The notes under the pieces: model-generated
Told to the model about the DNA's origin: nothing
Databases searched by the model: none
Seen by the model: the letters and a program-made list of their open reading frames with translations, nothing else
Made by a program: the position numbers and the translations under genes
Part shown: in pieces, positions 1 to 9,293 of the stretch
Layout: every line of letters starts with the position of its first letter
How positions within the stretch are numbered: the first letter of the stretch is position 1
Assembly: GCF_014199945.1 (NCBI RefSeq)
Contig: NZ_JACHOR010000003.1
Location: forward strand, 62,001-126,000
Length of the DNA: 64,000 nucleotides
Direction: 5' to 3'
DNA from: Brevundimonas variabilis
Lineage (GTDB): Bacteria; Pseudomonadota; Alphaproteobacteria; Caulobacterales; Caulobacteraceae

Positions 1-1597
1 TCTGGGTCTGCGGGTTTATCGTGGCGACCATGACACTTTCTGCCGCAGCGATCTCCGCCGCCGACAGATACTGGCTTGGCACGAGCTTGAGCACGTCCAG
101 GCCACGCGCAATCTCGCTCGAATAGATCCGTCCATTCAGCCAGTAAGCGGACCATGACCCACCCACGACCATTTTCGAGGCGTCGATCGGGCCCCGGTCG
201 AAGTAGGCGATCTCGGTCGGGCGATTGGGGTCGGTAAAGTCCATGATGGACACCCCGCCCTGATACCAAGCTTGAACCATCAGGTCGCGCCCGGGCACAG
301 GGATCAGGGTTCCGTTGTGAGCGACGCAGTTTTCGGTCGCCATCTGGATACCGGGCAGCTTGTAGAAATTCCGCCCTTCCATCGTGCGGTCTTCCCGGAC
401 CGAAGCGATCAGGTTGGCACCCCAGTTGGCCGGGTCCTCGGCACGGCAGCGTGGCGACGTTCCGCCGCCCCATTCGTCCGTGAAGACGATCTTGTCCCCG
501 ATGTTGTTGAACGTGGCCGAGTGCCAGTAGGCCATGTCCGGATCGAACAGATCGGATACCCGCTTCGGCGCTTCCGGGTTGGAAATGTCGAGGAGGATGC
601 CGTTGCCGCTGCATGCCCCCGCCGCCAGGTTCAGTTCCGGATAGACCGTTATGTCGTGGCAATGGTTGGTTCCGGCAGTGCGCTGGCTGGACACGCCAGA
701 CCGTCCCCCCTTCCAGAGGCCGGCAATGGCTCCTGTTTCGGCATCGGCAAAGATCCGCGGGCGCGCCACGATGGCGGCCTGCTCTGGAGCATCGAGCGGC
801 ACCTTGATAACATCAATCGAATACAGTGCTGTCTCGGCATTCGTGCCAGGCTCGCCGTCAGAACAGATCGAGAGCTCGTCGGTTTTCCGCACCCCCGATG
901 TTGCCGAGTTATAGATGTAAAGCACATTTGGGTCTGACGCGCTGGGCAGCAGGGTATGGGTGTGCGACCCGCGGCACGTCTGAACAGCGGCCACCTGGCG
1001 CGGTGCATTCAGGTCGGAGATATCGAAGATCCGGACGCCACGGAAACGTTCGGCGTTGACCTCGCCCTCGGCGTCCTTGACGCCGCAATCCAGCCGCGCG
1101 CGGTTCTGCTCGACCGACATGAACAGCAGGTTGCCGTGGACCGAGACGTCGCCCTGCCCGCCTGGACAGACCACCGACAGCACCAGTTCGGGGGCACCGC
1201 CTCGCGAGACGTCATAGCCGTTGAAGCCGTGGAAATTTCCCACAAACAGACGGCCGTTGGACATCGCCATATCGCTGTTGGCCAGGGCAAGGGCGCTGTA
1301 GCGCGGCGGACTTGCGCGATTGCGGGCCTGCAGCGCCTCGGCTTCGGCACGGTTCGTCGGGGGGGCAAACAGGGCGTCAGGATCGAAGAAGCCGGGGGGC
1401 GGCGCGACCGAATACTCCAGGGCAAGATTGGAAGCGGCAATCCCGGCATCACGCAAACCCCCGGTCAAGGCCGTCCGGGCATCCGGGAACACGGCAGGGG
1501 GACGCGGACCGGCGGGGGCCTGGGCTTGCGCCTGACCGACGGAAAACAGCAGACTCAGCGCAGCGGCAGAGCTGAACAGGCAGGATCGGATGGTCAT
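1..1597 (-). CDS. LVIVD-repeat secreted protein (C-terminus beyond the window)
   Basis: The gene runs off the left edge; 532 codons are visible. The ATG at 1597 opens a signal peptide (MTIRSCLFSSAAALSLLFSV, then GQAQAQAP), so the product is exported. The body has repeated beta-propeller-like units with phrases such as GVRIFDISDLNAP, GILLDISNPEAPK and GVSIMDFTDPNRP, which are typical of LVIVD-repeat proteins. These are probably periplasmic; no enzymatic activity is established for the family. It lies 23 bp downstream of the DUF305 gene on the same strand, and these two families are often neighbours, so co-transcription is likely. Family assignment is good; function is unknown. Confidence 0.8.
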   Translation of the reverse strand, partial: MTIRSCLFSSAAALSLLFSVGQAQAQAPAGPRPPAVFPDARTALTGGLRDAGIAASNLALEYSVAPPPGFFDPDALFAPPTNRAEAEALQARNRASPPRYSALALANSDMAMSNGRLFVGNFHGFNGYDVSRGGAPELVLSVVCPGGQGDVSVHGNLLFMSVEQNRARLDCGVKDAEGEVNAERFRGVRIFDISDLNAPRQVAAVQTCRGSHTHTLLPSASDPNVLYIYNSATSGVRKTDELSICSDGEPGTNAETALYSIDVIKVPLDAPEQAAIVARPRIFADAETGAIAGLWKGGRSGVSSQRTAGTNHCHDITVYPELNLAAGACSGNGILLDISNPEAPKRVSDLFDPDMAYWHSATFNNIGDKIVFTDEWGGGTSPRCRAEDPANWGANLIASVREDRTMEGRNFYKLPGIQMATENCVAHNGTLIPVPGRDLMVQAWYQGGVSIMDFTDPNRPTEIAYFDRGPIDASKMVVGGSWSAYWLNGRIYSSEIARGLDVLKLVPSQYLSAAEIAAAESVMVATINPQTQ

Positions 1598-1620
1598 GTT
1601 ACGCCCCTCAATGTGGTCGT

Positions 1621-2259
1621 TCAAAGTTCGGATAGAATGGACTGCATTCGCAGGATTTCGGCCGACTGGTCGGCCACGACCGAGGTCGCAAAGTCCGAAA
1701 GCATTGGGTCTTCGGCCGCGTCCGGATTGGCATTCAGTTCGTCGACCATGTCCAGCGCACCCTGATGGTGCCGGATCATCCCCTCCAGAAACAGACGATC
1801 GAAGGCAGGGCCCGTCGCTGCGGCCAGCCCAGCCATCTGGTTCGGTGTCAGCATTCCGGCCATCAGGGCATGGTCACCCATATCATGACCCGCATGCATT
1901 CCGGCCATGCCCGGCATCTCGAGCGGCTGTCCCCGGGTGTTGAGCCAGTCGCGCATCAGATCGATTTCTGCCGCCTGACTGGACGCAATCCGCTGTCCCA
2001 GACGCCGCACCGTCTCATTGGCCGCGCGCGTCTGCAGGAGGTCCACCATTTCTACAGCCTGACCGTGATGCACGATCATGTGCTGCATGAAGGCGACATC
2101 GGCCGGAATGAACGTTGTCCGCCCGAGATCGACGGCTTCGGCCTGGGTAATGACGCGCGCGGGTGCGCCTGGCGCTCCGGGCTGGAAGATCGGTGCAGAC
2201 TGTTGGCTGAGAATGCTGCTCAAGGCTGCGGCGATCAGAATACCAGACACGGGGAACAA
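1621..2259 (-). CDS. DUF305 domain protein
   Basis: A 212-residue protein with two DUF305 units of ferritin-like helical type. Each carries a His-rich signature: HMIVHHGQAVEMVDLL in the first and MIRHHQGALDMVDEL in the second, separated by a Met/His-rich stretch (MPGMAGMHAGHDMGDHALM) that suggests copper or other metal binding. A hydrophobic N-terminus (GILIAAALSSILS) is probably an export signal. The start is uncertain: the first codon used here is TTG, a GTG lies at 2250, and no ATG is available upstream. It precedes the LVIVD gene by 23 bp, probably in one operon. A role in periplasmic metal handling is inferred, not demonstrated. Confidence 0.8.
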   Translation of the reverse strand: MFPVSGILIAAALSSILSQQSAPIFQPGAPGAPARVITQAEAVDLGRTTFIPADVAFMQHMIVHHGQAVEMVDLLQTRAANETVRRLGQRIASSQAAEIDLMRDWLNTRGQPLEMPGMAGMHAGHDMGDHALMAGMLTPNQMAGLAAATGPAFDRLFLEGMIRHHQGALDMVDELNANPDAAEDPMLSDFATSVVADQSAEILRMQSILSEL

Positions 2260-2339
2260 GGCAGCACGCTCCGGCAGACCGTCTTTCGGTCGTCGCAGAC
2301 TAAGGTCCAGTTCGTCGACTGAGCAAGGATATTCGGCCG

Positions 2340-3959
2340 TCAGTCGTCCAGCACGACCGCATCGATCCCTTCAAGAAGACTGATCGCCGTTATCGGCTTG
2401 GCGACATGCAGATCCGCGCCGGCCTTGTGGGCATGGGCCCGATGCTCTGCCATGGCGTTGGCGCTGAGCATGATGACGGGAGTGCGAACCCGCTCCGGAC
2501 GACGTGCCTCAACGGCACGAATGGCGCGGGTCGCCGTCAGGCCATCCATGACAGGCATCTGCATGTCCATCAGGACTACATCGAAGACCTCGGCTTCAAA
2601 AGCTGCGAGGGCCTTGGCCCCGTCACTGCACGTCACGACGTGCGCACCTTGCGTTCCCAGGATCAACTGCACCACTCGCTGATTGGTGGGATGATCCTCG
2701 GCCAGCAGGACGCGCAGGCGGCTCTGACGTACAGCCGTAGCCGTGCGTTTCGGAGCTCCACCTGCCCTTCGACTGTCATAGTCGGCGAGGCTTTCGACGC
2801 GGTTCAGGGGAAGAGTGACCTTGAACCGGCTCCCTGCTCCGGGCTGTGACTCTGCCGTGATCGTGCCACCCATCATTTCGACGAGGGACCGCGAAATGGA
2901 CAGGCCCAGGCCTGTCCCGCCGAACCTGCGGGTGATTGTGGCATCGGCCTGGCTGAAGCGGTCAAACAGCCGGGCTGCGTGTTCAGCGTCGAAGCCAACC
3001 CCGGTGTCCTGAACGTCCAACGTCAGCATTGTGGGCCCGGCCGTGTTCGTGACGTCGACCCGCACGGAAACATGACCGTGGATGGTGAATTTCACGGCGT
3101 TAGACAGCAGGTTTCCGAGGACCTGACGGATACGCGTACTGTCACCCACGAAGACGCCTCGGGCTGCCTCACCGCGTTCCACATGGAGGCGCAGCCCTTT
3201 GTCTTCCGCATTTGACTGGGCCACATCGAGACAGGAAAGGAGGGCTTCGTCGAGGTCGAAGGGACGGCTCTCGATATCGAATTGGCCGGCCTCGATCTTG
3301 GACACGTCCAGAATGTCCGACACCAGACGTTCCAGCGTGACGCCCGAGTCTCGGATCATCGCTACCATCTCGGTCTGCTCGGCGCTCAGGGCGGTTCGAG
3401 ACAGGGCATCGACGATCCCGATCACGCCATTCAAGGGCGTCCGGATTTCATGACTCATGTTGGCGAGAAAGTCGGACTTGGCCTTGCTTGCTGCCTCCGC
3501 GGCGGCCTTTGCCTCGACCAGAGCGGCTTCATTTGCGACCCGCTCGGTTACGTCACGGGCTACGGCATAGATTCGTTCACCGAACCTCTGCGCACGCCAC
3601 TCCAGGGTTCGGTAACTCCCGTCCTTGTGCCGATAGCGGTTCACGTGGCCGAGAACGGGCGCTCCGGCACGGCGATTTTCAACCTCGACAATGCTGGTGT
3701 GCGTGCCTGGAAGATCGTCGGGATGCACCAGTCTGAGAAGTCCGCTGCCTTCTATTTCATCGGGGCGATAGCCAAGCGTGGTTTCCCACGACCGGCTGAC
3801 CTTGACCACCCGGCCCTCGAGATCCCGGATACACAGGAGGTCCAGGGATACGTCAAAGAAGGTGGCAAGGTCCATCGACGGTGATGCACAACCAGTGGCG
3901 ATGGCATTGGGACGATCACCCTGATCGGCAGGCGACGGAGCAAGCGCAAAAGACGTCAT
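2340..3959 (-). CDS. Soluble hybrid histidine kinase (PAS-HisKA-HATPase-REC)
   Basis: A 539-residue sensor kinase without membrane segments, so probably cytoplasmic. In order: PAS domain with PAC tail (about 30-145), short coiled linker, HisKA with phospho-acceptor His170 in SHEIRTPLNG, HATPase with N box (LGNLLSNAVKF), G1 (DTGVGFD) and G2 (GGTGLGLSIS), and a C-terminal receiver domain (about 415-535) with Asp465 in VVLMDMQMPVMDG and the conserved Lys521. The fused receiver implies an internal phosphorelay towards an unseen Hpt protein. No response regulator or output gene is adjacent, so the signal and pathway cannot be assigned. It follows no obvious operon partner. Confidence 0.93.
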   Translation of the reverse strand: MTSFALAPSPADQGDRPNAIATGCASPSMDLATFFDVSLDLLCIRDLEGRVVKVSRSWETTLGYRPDEIEGSGLLRLVHPDDLPGTHTSIVEVENRRAGAPVLGHVNRYRHKDGSYRTLEWRAQRFGERIYAVARDVTERVANEAALVEAKAAAEAASKAKSDFLANMSHEIRTPLNGVIGIVDALSRTALSAEQTEMVAMIRDSGVTLERLVSDILDVSKIEAGQFDIESRPFDLDEALLSCLDVAQSNAEDKGLRLHVERGEAARGVFVGDSTRIRQVLGNLLSNAVKFTIHGHVSVRVDVTNTAGPTMLTLDVQDTGVGFDAEHAARLFDRFSQADATITRRFGGTGLGLSISRSLVEMMGGTITAESQPGAGSRFKVTLPLNRVESLADYDSRRAGGAPKRTATAVRQSRLRVLLAEDHPTNQRVVQLILGTQGAHVVTCSDGAKALAAFEAEVFDVVLMDMQMPVMDGLTATRAIRAVEARRPERVRTPVIMLSANAMAEHRAHAHKAGADLHVAKPITAISLLEGIDAVVLDD

Positions 3960-4018
3960 GATCGGCTACTGAAATCCCGTCGAGGTCTCTGGACGGTGAC
4001 ATGACTAACGGTTGACGG

Positions 4019-4741
4019 TTAAGCCCAGGTATCCGAAGCGACATCAACCGTGCCGCCAAAGACCCGCTGGAAGCTCGCCTTGAGTGCTGCATCCGCGTCA
4101 TCCATCGTCGCGAGGACGCCCAGGTCGACCAGACTTGTCACCCCGTGCTCGGCGATTCCGCACGGTACGATCCCATTGAAATGGTCGAGATCCGGCTCGA
4201 CGTTCAGGCTGATGCCGTGGAAGCTGACCCACTTTCGAACCTTTACGCCGATGGCTGCGATTTTGTCTTCGCGGGTCCAGCCGGGCCCCTTGCGTTCAAC
4301 CCAGACACCGACCCGACCTTCGCGGGTCCCGGCTGGCACGCCAAAGACGTCAAGCGCGCTGATGATCCAGGCCTCCAGACTGCGCACAAGGCCACGGACA
4401 TCTCTTCCACGAGCGTTCAGATCCAGCATGACGTAGGCCACGCGCTGGCCTGGGCCGTGATAGGTAAACTGCCCGCCACGGCCCGTTCGATGAACGGGAA
4501 ATCGCCCGGCATCCAGAAGATCGGCGTCCCGCGACGATACGCCCGCAGTGTAAAGGGGCGGGTGCTCCAGCAACCAGACCCGCTCTGCCGCAGCACCGGA
4601 TGCGATCGCAGCGACCCTCGCCTCCATTTCGGCCACTGCCAGATCGTAATCCACCAGTCCCGTGGCCACACACCATTCGACTGGTCGGCCATCCGTCCGA
4701 TGCAGAGAGGAAAGGGCTTCGCTTAACGGCTCGGAAAGCAT
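4019..4741 (-). CDS. lipB: Octanoyl-[ACP]:protein N-octanoyltransferase LipB
   Basis: Transfers octanoate from acyl carrier protein to the lipoyl domains of 2-oxoacid dehydrogenases and the glycine cleavage system, the first step of lipoate synthesis. Family signatures are [20 protein letters not shown], the catalytic-lysine segment [18 protein letters not shown] and the catalytic-cysteine segment [16 protein letters not shown] at 4741 is preferred; the longer frame back to 4777 would begin with TTG and run into the fliN leader. Length (240 residues) is normal. It is divergent from the fliN-like gene, about 70 bp away. No lipA is in view. Confidence 0.95.
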   Translation of the reverse strand: MLSEPLSEALSSLHRTDGRPVEWCVATGLVDYDLAVAEMEARVAAIASGAAAERVWLLEHPPLYTAGVSSRDADLLDAGRFPVHRTGRGGQFTYHGPGQRVAYVMLDLNARGRDVRGLVRSLEAWIISALDVFGVPAGTREGRVGVWVERKGPGWTREDKIAAIGVKVRKWVSFHGISLNVEPDLDHFNGIVPCGIAEHGVTSLVDLGVLATMDDADAALKASFQRVFGGTVDVASDTWA

Positions 4742-4813
4742 GAAGGCCTCAATGTGAGCAATAGGGCCTCCTTGCAAGATGATCTAGCAAACGGACCGGT
4801 AACCGGATTTTTC

Positions 4814-5065
4814 ATGAGTCAGATCGAAGCCGTCGATGTCGAGATCTCGGTCGTACTGGGACGATCGGTGCTACCCATGTCCCAGCTGCTGCGCATGGGT
4901 CGGGGCGCCGTCATTCCGCTGGACGCGTCGGAGCATGACGAGGTCTGGATTCTGGCGAACAATCATCCCGTAGCGCGCGGCGAGATTGAAATCCGCGACG
5001 ACCGGATTGCCATCACTGTGACGCGGGCGGCTGACGTGTACGATTTCATGGCAGGGTCAGCCTAG
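4814..5065 (+). CDS. fliN: Short FliN-like flagellar switch protein (SpoA domain)
   Basis: The 83-residue product is essentially one FliN/FliM C-terminal (SpoA) domain: VDVEISVVLGRSVLPMSQLL, RMGRGAVIPLD, NHPVARGEIEIRDDRIAITV. FliN forms the C-ring of the flagellar motor and takes part in export and rotation switching. The ATG at 4814 gives a protein that begins right at the domain; a longer GTG start at 4754 would add 20 residues of no recognised type. The protein is shorter than many FliN proteins, and no flagellar genes surround it. It may be the genome's main fliN or a paralogue. Confidence 0.8.
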   Translation: MSQIEAVDVEISVVLGRSVLPMSQLLRMGRGAVIPLDASEHDEVWILANNHPVARGEIEIRDDRIAITVTRAADVYDFMAGSA

Positions 5066-5109
5066 GGCGGAACGATCGCTTTCAGCATCACCGCCGGCGC
5101 AAGGCCTTT

Positions 5110-5676
5110 TCAGATCGTCTGCTCCACACGGGTCACTTCCGGCACATAATGGCGCATCATCTGCTCCACGCCGGCCTTCAGGGTCATGGCCGATGATGGG
5201 CATCCCGCGCACGCTCCACGCATGCGCAGGGACAGTACGCCTGTTTCCTCATCGAACGCGTCGAACAGGATATCGCCGCCATCCTGAGCGACGGCTGGGC
5301 GAACCCGTGTATCCAGCAGATTCTTGATTTCCGTAACGATTTCGCTGTCGCCTTCAGCCGCCGAGGCATGGCCAGCCTCTGCACCGCCTTCGCGGATCAG
5401 GGCGGATCCGGATGTGAAGTGGTCCATGATCGTCGAAAGGATGCCCGGCCGCATCTCGGACCAGTCCAGCCCATGCGGCGCCTTGGTCACCGACACATAG
5501 TCCGCACCAAAGAACACGCCCGCGACGTCTTCCAGCTGGAACAGCGCTTCGGCAAGCGGCGAGCGCGTGGCTTCTTCGATCGACCGAAACTCGTGGGCTC
5601 CCGTTGGCGACACGTCGCGTCCGGGGAGGAATTTCAGGACGTTGGGGTTGGGCGTGGCTTCTGTCTGAATAAACAT
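5110..5676 (-). CDS. Nfu-type iron-sulfur cluster scaffold/carrier
   Basis: A 188-residue protein with the two-domain NFU1 layout. The N-terminal Nfu_N domain starts MFIQTEATPNPNVLKFLPGR, and the C-terminal NifU-like domain (about 105-175) carries CAGCPSS, whose two cysteines bind a 4Fe-4S cluster between subunits. It delivers clusters to client apoproteins. ATG at 5676 matches the family start; the codon two positions upstream is a TTG. The divergent neighbour is the DUF934-CysH fusion, itself a probable 4Fe-4S enzyme, but that proximity may be chance. Confidence 0.93.
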   Translation of the reverse strand: MFIQTEATPNPNVLKFLPGRDVSPTGAHEFRSIEEATRSPLAEALFQLEDVAGVFFGADYVSVTKAPHGLDWSEMRPGILSTIMDHFTSGSALIREGGAEAGHASAAEGDSEIVTEIKNLLDTRVRPAVAQDGGDILFDAFDEETGVLSLRMRGACAGCPSSAMTLKAGVEQMMRHYVPEVTRVEQTI

Positions 5677-5815
5677 GGGCAATAGATGCGCCCCTGTCCG
5701 ACCCTTCGCAAGATCGACGAGCGTGACTGCATCTGCCAGCGCCCTGAGAAATCCTAATGCCAGCGCTCATGCCTTCTGGTTTGCCGCTGATCCAGCGCAG
5801 ATTGAAAGTGGGACG

Positions 5816-6916
5816 ATGACGAACTTGTCGCTGAGATTTCTGGATACACCACCGCTGGCGCGCGGACTGCGACTGGACGTGACGACGCCTCTGGCCGAAG
5901 TCCGTTCGCTGTCAAAGGGCGAAGCTGCCCTCGTTCTTGTCTTCGGTACGTTCCGCGACGGACGCGGGTTTTCGGTGGCTTCAGCATTGCGGGCAGGCGG
6001 GTTCGAGGGCCAGTTGATCGCGGCCGGCGCGGTCCTTCCCGATCAGGCACGACATCTGGCCCGTTCGGGATTCGATGCCGTTGAACTGCCCGCCGGGACA
6101 GATCTGGAAACATGGACACGCATGCTGAGTGCGTTTGACGTTCCGATGCAGGTTGCAGAACGCGGCTCGCAGCCAGCCTGGAACCGTAGAGGGCGTGTGC
6201 CGCGACCGAGCCTGAACCAGATCGCATCAACGCTGAACGCAGGGTTCGCAGAAGCTGACCCCGCAACCCTGATCCGCGCGGCGATGAACCCTGCCTGGGG
6301 ACTGAAGATCGCGACGCTCTCGTCGTTCGGCGCCGAAGCCTCTGTCATTCTCGACTTCGTGGCACAGATTGATCCTGCCCTACCTGTCCTGTTCCTCGAT
6401 ACGGGCCAGCATTTTCTTCAGACACTGTCCTATCGCAAACAGCTCAGCGCACACCTTGGGCTCATGGATGTGCGGATTATCCTTCCTGACGCCGATGACC
6501 GCGCGGAGCGGGATGCCAGGGACGACCTCTGGCGCACGGATCCTGATGCCTGCTGCGATATAAGAAAAGTCGCACCCCTTGGCCGGGCGTCCGCTCCGTT
6601 TGATGTTTTGATTACAGGCCGCAAGCGCCATCATCGGGGAGACCGGACCAGTCTTCCCCTCGCCGAGGTGATCGATGGTACGTTGCGGCTGAACCCGCTG
6701 GCCGCGTGGAGCATGGCCGACGTCGAAGGTCATGTCGCCAAACGTGAGCTGCCAGCCCACCCGCTTGTGGAACAGGGCTATGCCTCGATCGGTTGCTGGC
6801 CCTGCACACGGCCGCCAGTCGATAAGTCCAACATCCGGTCTGGGCGATGGGCGGAAAGCGACAAGCGCGAATGCGGCATTCACCTACCGAAATCGACGCG
6901 CGTCACAGCGGGTTGA
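5816..6916 (+). CDS. cysH: DUF934-CysH fusion, probable 4Fe-4S adenylylsulfate (APS) reductase
   Basis: A 366-residue fusion. Residues about 40-115 match DUF934, a family linked to assimilatory sulfite reduction (VFGTFRDGRGFSVASALR, QARHLARSGFDAVELP). Residues about 135-360 are a CysH reductase with the nucleotide-binding SSFGAEASVIL, CCDIRKVAPL (Cys246-247), GCWPCTRP (Cys327, Cys330) and the catalytic-cysteine tail ECGIH (Cys353). The extra cysteine pairs are those that bind a 4Fe-4S cluster in APS-dependent reductases and are absent from E. coli PAPS reductase, so APS is the likely substrate. ATG 5816 follows GGGA; upstream codons are probably not translated. The convergent gene fni ends 3 bp away. 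Confidence 0.9.
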   Translation: MTNLSLRFLDTPPLARGLRLDVTTPLAEVRSLSKGEAALVLVFGTFRDGRGFSVASALRAGGFEGQLIAAGAVLPDQARHLARSGFDAVELPAGTDLETWTRMLSAFDVPMQVAERGSQPAWNRRGRVPRPSLNQIASTLNAGFAEADPATLIRAAMNPAWGLKIATLSSFGAEASVILDFVAQIDPALPVLFLDTGQHFLQTLSYRKQLSAHLGLMDVRIILPDADDRAERDARDDLWRTDPDACCDIRKVAPLGRASAPFDVLITGRKRHHRGDRTSLPLAEVIDGTLRLNPLAAWSMADVEGHVAKRELPAHPLVEQGYASIGCWPCTRPPVDKSNIRSGRWAESDKRECGIHLPKSTRVTAG

Positions 6917-6919
6917 GGC

Positions 6920-7960
6920 TCAGGCTTCTGATCGATCAGCCTGAAGAAGTGCTACCCTGAGGTCTGCGAGACTGGCCGAGCCTGTGCAGAAGCACGCAGT
7001 GCGAAGCTGGCGGATCATGATCTGGAAGTGGACGATGACCGCTTCGGTAGAAAGGGTCGCTGCTTCCAGGACACCGGCAGCCTGACCGACCACATCGGCC
7101 CCCAGGCGAATGGCCTTGGCCGCATCCACGCCGTTGCGCACACCCCCTGAACCGATAATGGTCGCGTCAGGACAGGCCTGACGGATCGCAGAAATCGCCT
7201 CAGGCGTCGGTATTCCCCAGTCAGCAAAGGCCAGCGCATGAGCCTTGTCGGCAAGGTCGGTCGCACGTTCGCCCTCGATCAAGCCCCAGTTGGCACCACC
7301 GGCCCCTGCCACGTCGATGGCAGCGGCACCCATTTCAACCAGTCGACGAGCCGTAGGTGCAGAGATACCGGCTCCGGTTTCCTTGACCACGACCGGCAGG
7401 TTCAGCTTTCGGATCAAGACCTCGAGGGCTGCAGCCGTGCCCCACCAGTTGCGATCCCCCTCGGGCTGACAGGACTCCTGCAGAGGGTTCAGATGCACGA
7501 TCAGGGCGTCGGCACCGATCATCTCGACCGCACGCCGCGCTTCGTCAACGCCAAACCCCCTTGTCAGCTGTGCTGCCCCGATGTTCGCCAGAATGGGCGT
7601 GTCGGGCGCACGATTGCGCAGGGCCTGCGTTAGCCCCCCTGCCCCGCCTGTCTCGATCGCCCCGCGCTGCGAACCCACCGCCAGCGCAATGCCCAGGGCC
7701 TGCGCGGCCTCTGCGAGATGCATATTGATCGACTCGGCTCTGGCAGGGCCACCTGTCATCGAACTGACAAGCAGTGGTGCCTTCAATCGATGGCCGAGGA
7801 AATCGGTCCCCAGATCGATCTTGTCGTGATCAATGTCAGGCAGGGCTTCATGCACAAACCGGATGGCGTCGAAGCCCGCGTCACGCGCGTGACGCCCCCC
7901 GCCGGAAAGCACGACATCAAGATGCTGGTCCTTACGGTCACGGATCGGATCGATGGTCAT
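6920..7960 (-). CDS. fni: Type 2 isopentenyl-diphosphate delta-isomerase
   Basis: Interconverts isopentenyl and dimethylallyl diphosphate using FMN and NADPH, feeding the carotenoid genes beside it. The 346-residue product has type 2 landmarks: RKDQHLDV near the start, [42 protein letters not shown] and the TIM-barrel flavin-binding [10 protein letters not shown]. It is unrelated to the Nudix-type Idi. It is divergent from crtZ across 65 bp, which must hold both promoters. Co-location with crt genes supports a role in pigment precursor supply. Confidence 0.94.
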   Translation of the reverse strand: MTIDPIRDRKDQHLDVVLSGGGRHARDAGFDAIRFVHEALPDIDHDKIDLGTDFLGHRLKAPLLVSSMTGGPARAESINMHLAEAAQALGIALAVGSQRGAIETGGAGGLTQALRNRAPDTPILANIGAAQLTRGFGVDEARRAVEMIGADALIVHLNPLQESCQPEGDRNWWGTAAALEVLIRKLNLPVVVKETGAGISAPTARRLVEMGAAAIDVAGAGGANWGLIEGERATDLADKAHALAFADWGIPTPEAISAIRQACPDATIIGSGGVRNGVDAAKAIRLGADVVGQAAGVLEAATLSTEAVIVHFQIMIRQLRTACFCTGSASLADLRVALLQADRSEA

Positions 7961-8025
7961 GAAACCTACCCTAGCGACGCGCGGTCGCGGTTGGAACCAG
8001 GCGCGGGCACGCGTAGGGTGCGCGA

Positions 8026-8529
8026 ATGACTGGACTTTGGTTCACCCTGCTGACGCTGGCTGTCTTCTTCGCCATGGAGGGGGTGGCCTGGTGGACGCAC
8101 CGTCACATCATGCACGGCCCGCTGGGCTGGGGCTGGCATCGCGACCATCATGAACCGCACGACAAGACGTTCGAGGTCAATGATCTTTACGGCGTCGTTG
8201 GTGCCGTGGTCGGGACGGGGCTGTTTATCGTAGCCTGGCTGACCGGCCTTTGGTGGATCCGGGCCATTGCATTGGGTGTCACCCTCTACGGCATAGTCTA
8301 CGCATTCGTGCATGACGGCCTGGTGCATCAGCGGTGGCCGTTTCACTGGATGCCAAAGAACGGATATGCGCGACGTCTCGTTCAGGCCCACAAGCTGCAC
8401 CATGCCGTGCAGACGCGTGATGGCGCTGTATCGTTCGGTTTCGTGTTCGCGCCCGATCCCCATCGGTTGAACGCGATCCTCAAGGCCCGACGCAACGAAC
8501 GGCCCTCGGCGGATATTCCGTCCGCGTGA
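8026..8529 (+). CDS. crtZ: Beta-carotene 3-hydroxylase
   Basis: A 167-residue di-iron membrane hydroxylase that adds 3-hydroxyl groups to beta-ionone rings. The histidine clusters are clear: [32 protein letters not shown] and AHKLHH. Hydrophobic segments flank them, as expected for an inner-membrane enzyme. Length is usual for bacterial CrtZ. Its TGA overlaps the GTG of crtW by 4 bp, so the two are translationally coupled and can together convert beta-carotene to astaxanthin-type xanthophylls. Confidence 0.95.
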   Translation: MTGLWFTLLTLAVFFAMEGVAWWTHRHIMHGPLGWGWHRDHHEPHDKTFEVNDLYGVVGAVVGTGLFIVAWLTGLWWIRAIALGVTLYGIVYAFVHDGLVHQRWPFHWMPKNGYARRLVQAHKLHHAVQTRDGAVSFGFVFAPDPHRLNAILKARRNERPSADIPSA

Positions 8530-9293
8530 CCCTCGCTCCCATCTCCAGAGCGCGTCAGACCATGATCGGCCTTGGGCTGGCTTTTGCCATCGTCGGGACA
8601 TGGCTTGCGCTGCATGTGTGGGGCGTCTTCTTCCAGCCACTTGGATGGCCTGCGGTCGCAATCGCGCCGATCCTGATCCTGACCCAGAGCTGGCTAGGGG
8701 CCGGCATGTTCATCGTGGCTCATGATTCCATGCACGGTTCGCTGGCTCCCGGCCGTCCCCGGGTGAACGCCGTGATTGGTCAGATCTGTGTGGGAGCCTA
8801 TGCGGCCTTCTCCTACCGCCGATTGAACGTTTGCCATCACCAGCACCATCGCAGCCCCGGCAGCGCCGAAGATCCTGACTTTCACGCCGAGCGACCGGCC
8901 GAGTTCGGACCCTGGTTTTTCCGCTTCTTCACCCGCTATTTCGGATGGCGTGAGTTCGCTATCGTGACTGCGGTGCTGAGCGTCTATCTCTACGTCATCA
9001 AGGTGAACCCGCTGAATGTTGCGCTGTTCTGGGGGCTCCCGGCGATCCTCAGCGCCCTTCAGCTCTTTGTCTTCGGGACATGGCTACCGCATCGTCACGA
9101 GACCGCAGGTCCGGATTTCGCCGACCATCATCATGCCCGAACCCTGCCGATGCCGTGGATCGCCTCCCTGCTGACGTGCTTCCATTTCGGGATGCACCAC
9201 GAGCATCACCTCTCGCCCAACACCCCGTGGTGGCGGTTGCCGGAAGCCCGTCGGGAAGCGCTCAAACCTTCGTCCACAATGCGGGTCGTGTAG
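8526..9293 (+). CDS. crtW: Beta-carotene 4-ketolase
   Basis: A 255-residue fatty-acid-desaturase-fold ketolase that introduces 4-oxo groups on beta-carotene or zeaxanthin. Di-iron histidine motifs: AHDSMHG, CHHQHHRSPG followed by AEDPDFH, and GMHHEHHLSPNTPWW. Several transmembrane helices are evident. The start is taken as GTG 8526, overlapping the crtZ stop; an in-frame ATG at 8563 is an alternative. The 3' end overlaps the convergent crtB by 32 bp, so the C-terminal codons of both genes share DNA. Confidence 0.94.
   Translation: MTLAPISRARQTMIGLGLAFAIVGTWLALHVWGVFFQPLGWPAVAIAPILILTQSWLGAGMFIVAHDSMHGSLAPGRPRVNAVIGQICVGAYAAFSYRRLNVCHHQHHRSPGSAEDPDFHAERPAEFGPWFFRFFTRYFGWREFAIVTAVLSVYLYVIKVNPLNVALFWGLPAILSALQLFVFGTWLPHRHETAGPDFADHHHARTLPMPWIASLLTCFHFGMHHEHHLSPNTPWWRLPEARREALKPSSTMRVV

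Noticed and set aside
956..1765. Plus-strand frames across 272-1943
   Set aside because: Antisense to the LVIVD and DUF305 genes, which have signal peptides and family motifs.
4796..4806. CCGGTAACCGG near lipB/fliN as a further LacI operator
   Set aside because: Only GTAACCGG matches; the right arm is ATTTTT instead of TTAC, and the genes are unrelated to sugar use.
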